The position numbers and the translations under genes are program-made. The notes under the pieces are model-generated. The model had not been told where the DNA came from. It saw nothing but the letters and a program-made list of their open reading frames with translations, and searched no databases. Shown here piece by piece: positions 60,338 through 64,000 of a DNA stretch of 64,000 nucleotides (the stretch's first letter is position 1; every line of letters begins with the position of its first letter). Source of the DNA: Pseudanabaena galeata CCNP1313. GTDB taxonomy: Bacteria > Cyanobacteriota > Cyanobacteriia > Pseudanabaenales > Pseudanabaenaceae. The stretch spans positions 4,516,501 through 4,580,500 of the forward strand of contig NZ_CP112874.1 of assembly GCF_029910235.1 (NCBI RefSeq), written 5' to 3'.

Positions 60338-62722
60338 CTACTTCTGTTTGAGAACTAACAATGTAATGTCGTCGTAAATTTTTTGATTGCCAATATGCGA
60401 TCGCAGATCCGCTATAACTGCTTGACGAATCTCCAGTGCCGAAGCCTCAACATTTTGGCAAACTACTTCACATAGACGATCTACACCATAGAGTTTTCTT
60501 TCTTCATCCTCAGCTTCAGTGATCCCATCGGTATATAGGACAACGACATCGCCCACATGTAAATGAATATGTTTTTGATCTAGAAATCCAAAAATCTCTT
60601 CTTCTAATCCAATTGGAAATCCTAAATCAATTGTATCAAATCGTTCTAAAGTTCCATTTTTGCGTACCAAAATCATTTCTTCATGTTGACCACTCAAAAT
60701 TAATTTTCCCTTTTCGTAGTCAATCAAAGATAGGGTTAAGTTCTTGTCAGAAGACATTCTCTGCACATTACCGTAAATTGTGCGGTTAAGGATATCGAGA
60801 AAGCGTACAGGATCATTCTCTTCACTTTGTAATAAGGTGCGTACCGAAGTTTGCACCATGATCATTAACATTCCGCTTTCCAGTCCATGTCCAGTTACGT
60901 CGCCAATCCCAATTTTAATCCGCCCGTTTTGTTGTAACACATCATAATAATCCCCACCAACTTCCGCAGCAGGCTCCATAAATCCTGCAATATCTAATCC
61001 CGCAATTAGCTCTAATTCTTGCTCCTTTGGTAAGATCATCTGCTGGAGTTTGCGGGTTACATCTAATTCACTACTCATTCGCAGATTTTCTAGTTTAAGA
61101 AGATTGTTCAGAGCTAGAATTTGTTTGTTAGCCCCATCCAGTGCAATTTCCGCAATCTTCCGTTGACTAATATCTTCGACAGTTCCCTCGTAATAAAGTA
61201 ATTTACCCTGTACATCTCTCAACGCTCTGACATTTTCACTAATCCAGATGGTTGTGCGATCTCGTTTATATACCTGTGACTCAAAATTAGTAATGGTGTC
61301 ATTTTCTTCCATCAGGGATTGAAACTGTTGCCGCCGATCGCGATCGACATAGAGTTGCGTCTTCACATCAACAATTTGTGCCAACATCTGCTCAACTGAG
61401 TCATAACCATAAATCCTTGCTAATGCAGGATTAACACTAAGATATCTACCATCGACGGTCGTTTGAAAAATGCCATCGACGGAGTTCTCAAAGATACTGC
61501 GATATTTTTCTTCGGACTCTCTTAGGGCGATCGCCACACTATTAAATGATCGCACAACCATCGATAATTCATCTCTACTGTCAAGCTTGATGGAAATGGC
61601 TCCCCCTGATGTCATCTGTTTAGAAGCAAAGTCTAACTGCTGGACTGTTCGCATTACCGACAGATAAAAACCCACAAATAGATAAATAATGCTAACCATT
61701 ACTATGGCTACAAATGTCAAAACAAACTGTTTACGCTCCTGAAATCCTTGAATACGATCTTCTAATAATTCATCTAGATGCTCCACAACTTTTTGCCAGA
61801 GAGTGAAACTATCGTCTAGAGTTCTTTCCATCTCTTGATAATAAAAATTGTTAATCACAGAAATATTATTGTCTTGACTTGCCAGTTGACTAACGTAGGT
61901 ATTCACCTCACTGATGCTGACAACAACATTGCGGAGATGTACAGACAAAGCATTGCGAAGATTTCCACGGGGATTATTTTGAAAAGCACGTTCTAGATTA
62001 GCTGCTAGTTCGTTGTTGTAATCACCCAGTAAACTAATTAGGGAAATTAGTCTCGCCTTTTTTTCGCTTGTTACTTCCTGCTTAAATACGATTTCTGCTT
62101 CTGTGTACATCATTTTGTACAGTAGCTTTTGCATCTCAGGTAGTTTAACGGCGATCGCATCCATTAAGTAATAAGTGTCTAAGTCTGGGTCAAGAATCAG
62201 GTTGGAAAAGTCCACTACATGTCTACGGAATAGATTAATTTCTTCGAGCAGTGCATCGTGATTACGAAACCCTAAAAACTCTTGCCCATCTAGCAAGCCC
62301 TGCCACTTAAATTTGACATCTCTAAGCCTCTCACTGGTTTGTATATCTTGCCCAAATTGGCGATCAACTTCTGTAAGCTTGATGAATTCTTGCTCAATTT
62401 TCTTTTGTAATTCTGACAATTCCTGATCTGAGGATGCTGTCTCCAAACGCTGAGAACTTTTATAAAACTGACGTTGTAAGATTAACTGTCTTTGGGGGAT
62501 ATATTGCCATAACTGATTGAGAGGGCGCAGGTAAGCATTGCCATAGATCTCTTTTTGCGTAAACTCTATACGGCTATCTAGTTCCGAAATTAGGAAATTC
62601 ATTACTAATGCTAATGGCAGCACAAATAATAGACTGATCAAGAAAAATTTCTGAGGATATTTCAGGCGATTCATAAGAGCGATCGCTGGTTTAAATAGAG
62701 TCATATTTTGCCTTGAAGTCAA
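60338..62722 (-). CDS. SpoIIE/RsbU-type PP2C phosphatase with sensor, HAMP and PAS domains
   Basis: 794 residues; Met7 (62704) is an alternative start. TM1 about 25-46, a large periplasmic sensor region (about 47-328), TM2 about 331-355, a HAMP-like linker, then a PAS domain (KYRSIFENSVDGIFQTTVDG, about 405-525) with its PAC end. The phosphatase domain (about 560-794) has VGGDYYDVL, IGDVTGHGLESGML, VLYTDGITEAEDEE and YDDITLLVLK with the metal-binding aspartates. It probably controls an anti-sigma-factor antagonist or similar partner-switch protein in response to an external signal; no such partner is nearby. Confidence 0.93.
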   Translation of the reverse strand: MTSRQNMTLFKPAIALMNRLKYPQKFFLISLLFVLPLALVMNFLISELDSRIEFTQKEIYGNAYLRPLNQLWQYIPQRQLILQRQFYKSSQRLETASSDQELSELQKKIEQEFIKLTEVDRQFGQDIQTSERLRDVKFKWQGLLDGQEFLGFRNHDALLEEINLFRRHVVDFSNLILDPDLDTYYLMDAIAVKLPEMQKLLYKMMYTEAEIVFKQEVTSEKKARLISLISLLGDYNNELAANLERAFQNNPRGNLRNALSVHLRNVVVSISEVNTYVSQLASQDNNISVINNFYYQEMERTLDDSFTLWQKVVEHLDELLEDRIQGFQERKQFVLTFVAIVMVSIIYLFVGFYLSVMRTVQQLDFASKQMTSGGAISIKLDSRDELSMVVRSFNSVAIALRESEEKYRSIFENSVDGIFQTTVDGRYLSVNPALARIYGYDSVEQMLAQIVDVKTQLYVDRDRRQQFQSLMEENDTITNFESQVYKRDRTTIWISENVRALRDVQGKLLYYEGTVEDISQRKIAEIALDGANKQILALNNLLKLENLRMSSELDVTRKLQQMILPKEQELELIAGLDIAGFMEPAAEVGGDYYDVLQQNGRIKIGIGDVTGHGLESGMLMIMVQTSVRTLLQSEENDPVRFLDILNRTIYGNVQRMSSDKNLTLSLIDYEKGKLILSGQHEEMILVRKNGTLERFDTIDLGFPIGLEEEIFGFLDQKHIHLHVGDVVVLYTDGITEAEDEERKLYGVDRLCEVVCQNVEASALEIRQAVIADLRSHIGNQKIYDDITLLVLKQK

Positions 62723-63126
62723 GATGGTTAGCCCTTTGCACTGTTAATCGAGCCTTGATTTTATAGAGATCGCTAAGTTTTGGCAGGCATGATTAATCTC
62801 AGATTTACGATCCATTTTATAGCCGTTAATCGTTTATTAGTCTTGGTTACAGTCTATTGAAGCCTTGGGTAGAACAGCTTAACTTTTGTAAACGTCGCTC
62901 TGCAAAGCTTTCAAAAGTTAAGCTAGGTTTTAAGTTAGCGTTGCATTTATATCGATCTTTGACTAAGAAGGCTGTAGAGATCTAGATCACAAATATGCGG
63001 GGGAACATATCACAAAGGAGGCAGTCATATTAGATTAAATCTAGGTTAAGATTAGGTTAATTAAAGTTAAATCATGATTAGTTGCTTATAAACCAGTAGT
63101 GATAAAAATATAATTCCCATATCTAG
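62723..63126. repeat. Gap upstream of the phosphatase, with one hairpin
   Basis: No gene seen. AGCTTAACTTTTG pairs with CAAAAGTTAAGCT across a GTAAACGTCGC/GCAAAGC loop (62877-62924). The rest is AT-rich and presumably holds the phosphatase promoter. Confidence 0.5.
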
Positions 63127-63232
63127 GAAACCATTTAAGAATTGTCTAGATCCCCCCAGCCCCCATTTTTTAAGGGGAGCTGGGGGATCTCTTAGAACTT
63201 TTGACCGCAGAAAGTAATTCTTAAATGGGTTC
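63127..63232. mobile_element. Family I inverted-repeat element
   Basis: Ends GAAACCATTTAAGAATT and AATTCTTAAATGGGTTC are inverted with one mismatch. The interior pairs GATCCCCCCAGCCCCC with GGGGAGCTGGGGGATC. Non-coding; a single copy in the window. Confidence 0.75.
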
Positions 63233-63335
63233 TAAGGTGATGTGTTATTCATCTCAGTAACACATTGCTTGGGCAAAATATTCCAAGACTATCTGGAGTC
63301 GCTCTTAAATTTGTAATCTTAAAAGAGGGAAAATT

Positions 63336-63557
63336 ATGTCTACAAACATCCAATGTCTGTTTCCACAGTCTCGTTATTACGGTAAATTTACGCCAGAGAA
63401 CTTAGTGTTCAATGCTAATTTGCAAGAGTTTTCCCATCGTGTCAGTATCATTTGCAGTCTCGAAACGGGCGGTAAAATCTCATCACAGGAAGCCTACTCA
63501 CAAGTCGCAGGGCTATGGCAGCAGCTAGAAAAATCGAAACAGAATCTCTTCACATGA
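63336..63557 (+). CDS. Small conserved cyanobacterial protein (DUF7219-like)
   Basis: 73 residues: FPQSRYYGKFTPENLVFNAN, LQEFSHRVSIICSLETGGKI and EAYSQVAGLWQQLEKSK. I know this pattern as a small cytoplasmic protein conserved in cyanobacteria, of unknown function. The start has AGAGGG upstream. A terminator follows at once. Confidence 0.8.
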   Translation: MSTNIQCLFPQSRYYGKFTPENLVFNANLQEFSHRVSIICSLETGGKISSQEAYSQVAGLWQQLEKSKQNLFT

Positions 63558-63559
63558 AA

Positions 63560-63595
63560 GGAAAAAGCGGTGTAATACACCGCTTTTTCCTTTTT
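63560..63595 (+). terminator. Terminator after the small conserved gene
   Basis: GGAAAAAGCGGTG-TAATA-CACCGCTTTTTCC followed by T-rich DNA. Confidence 0.85.
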
Positions 63596-63687
63596 GGGGC
63601 GATCGCGCAAAGGTGATTGTGTGGATTTGCCAACAATTGATTTAACTACTAGATGTAACTTTCCCTCTTAATGCTATTATTGTAAAT

Positions 63688-63783
63688 GGCTCGGATCTAT
63701 GCGATCGCAACGCCCGAATCGTGTCAGGGTCGGAAGACAGCAGCACTAAGGGATGCTTGAGATAGGCGTAGTACCCGGGCTAC
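63688..63783 (+). ncRNA. ffs: Signal recognition particle RNA (small bacterial type)
   Basis: About 96 nt. The conserved tip GTGTCAGGGTCGGAAGACAG and CAGCAC is the Ffh-binding domain IV with its GGAA tetraloop. The ends GGCTCGGATCTATGCG and GGCGTAGTACCCGGGCTA pair with some G-U, and a T-run follows. It scaffolds the SRP for co-translational membrane targeting. The exact ends are estimated. Confidence 0.92.
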
Positions 63784-63817
63784 TTTTTTAGGTTAGCAAT
63801 GGGTTCAGGAGAGATTC

Positions 63818-64000
63818 ATGGGTCGGGCGAAAAAAGTCGTACTTGCGTATTCGGGCGGCGTTGATACATCTGTTTGCATTCCTTATCTCAAGCAAGAATG
63901 GGGTGTTGAAGAAGTCATTACCCTTGCAGCAGACCTAGGACAAGGCGATGAGTTAGATCCCATCAAGCAAAAAGCTCTTGATTCAGGAGCATCGGTCTCT
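63818..64000 (+). CDS. argG: Argininosuccinate synthase (5' part, cut by window edge)
   Basis: 61 codons from the ATG at 63818. [20 protein letters not shown] is the PP-loop ATP-binding motif, followed by [22 protein letters not shown]. It joins citrulline and aspartate in arginine synthesis. The rest lies beyond the window. Confidence 0.96.
   Translation, partial: MGRAKKVVLAYSGGVDTSVCIPYLKQEWGVEEVITLAADLGQGDELDPIKQKALDSGASVS

Noticed and set aside
1-64000. HIP1 octamers (GCGATCGC) as transcription-factor operators
   Set aside because: They are spread through coding and non-coding DNA alike, as known for cyanobacterial genomes, and do not cluster at promoters.

Overview
The window is cyanobacterial chromosome. 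It carries psb28, psbY, ycf3, phosphoribulokinase (prk) and LL-diaminopimelate aminotransferase (dapL), and the octamer GCGATCGC (HIP1), a cyanobacterial genome signature, recurs throughout. DNA is AT-leaning. The dense intergenic palindromes and several DUF820/Uma2 genes suggest a filamentous, non-heterocystous lineage such as Pseudanabaena; that genus guess is inference only.

Layout: 0-3.3 kb holds an edge ORF, a type III glutamine synthetase (glnT), a PD-(D/E)XK-like protein and a Uma2 gene. 3.5-7.9 kb is an accessory block: P-loop ATPase, large TPR protein, antitoxin and MazF/PemK toxin in tight series, then a broken nucleotidyltransferase. 7.8-16.5 kb has a desaturase/MetX-like pair, creatininase, a beta-propeller protein, prk, a second ATPase of the same family and a DUF721 (DciA-like) gene. 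16.7-22.5 kb has a 5'-nucleotidase, Uma2, dapL and proS. 22.5-24.7 kb is a mobile cluster: remnants of two small genes, a REP-associated tyrosine transposase (RAYT) and an IS110-family element. 24.7-42.3 kb has an unusual CBM20-SGNH-DUF1796 fusion, pgk, a COP23-like protein, an FAH-family enzyme, a dicarboxylate symporter, peroxiredoxin, purU, psb28, transporters, glgB and two tRNAs. 42.7-49.6 kb is the second accessory block: a nuclease-like plus phosphoribosyltransferase-like gene pair, a Ser/Thr kinase with TPRs, a reductase fragment, a LivH-type permease, Uma2, a DNA-methylase fragment, an internally deleted xisH and an apparently intact xisI. 49.7-64 kb is mostly housekeeping: gltA, psbY, uppP, rplU-rpmA, gatC, ycf3, an ABC-2 permease, an RRM protein, secD-secF, a SpoIIE-type phosphatase, SRP RNA and the start of argG.

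The most striking feature outside genes is the number of short non-coding inverted-repeat elements. At least nine families (named A to I here) can be defined by comparing copies within the window. Family A has four copies of exactly 113 bp, one nested inside a family D palindrome with duplicated target bases, so it looks like a true miniature transposable element. Family C has truncated a small gene and reaches into the end of glgB. Several ORFs have spurious N-terminal extensions because they read into these elements; shorter starts are given here.

Most promising for new biology: the 42.7-44.4 kb nuclease-like/PRTase-like pair, the ATPase-TPR-toxin-antitoxin operon at 3.5-7.5 kb, and the three-module fusion at 24.7-27.0 kb. 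All functional assignments come from reading motifs by eye; no database search was run.
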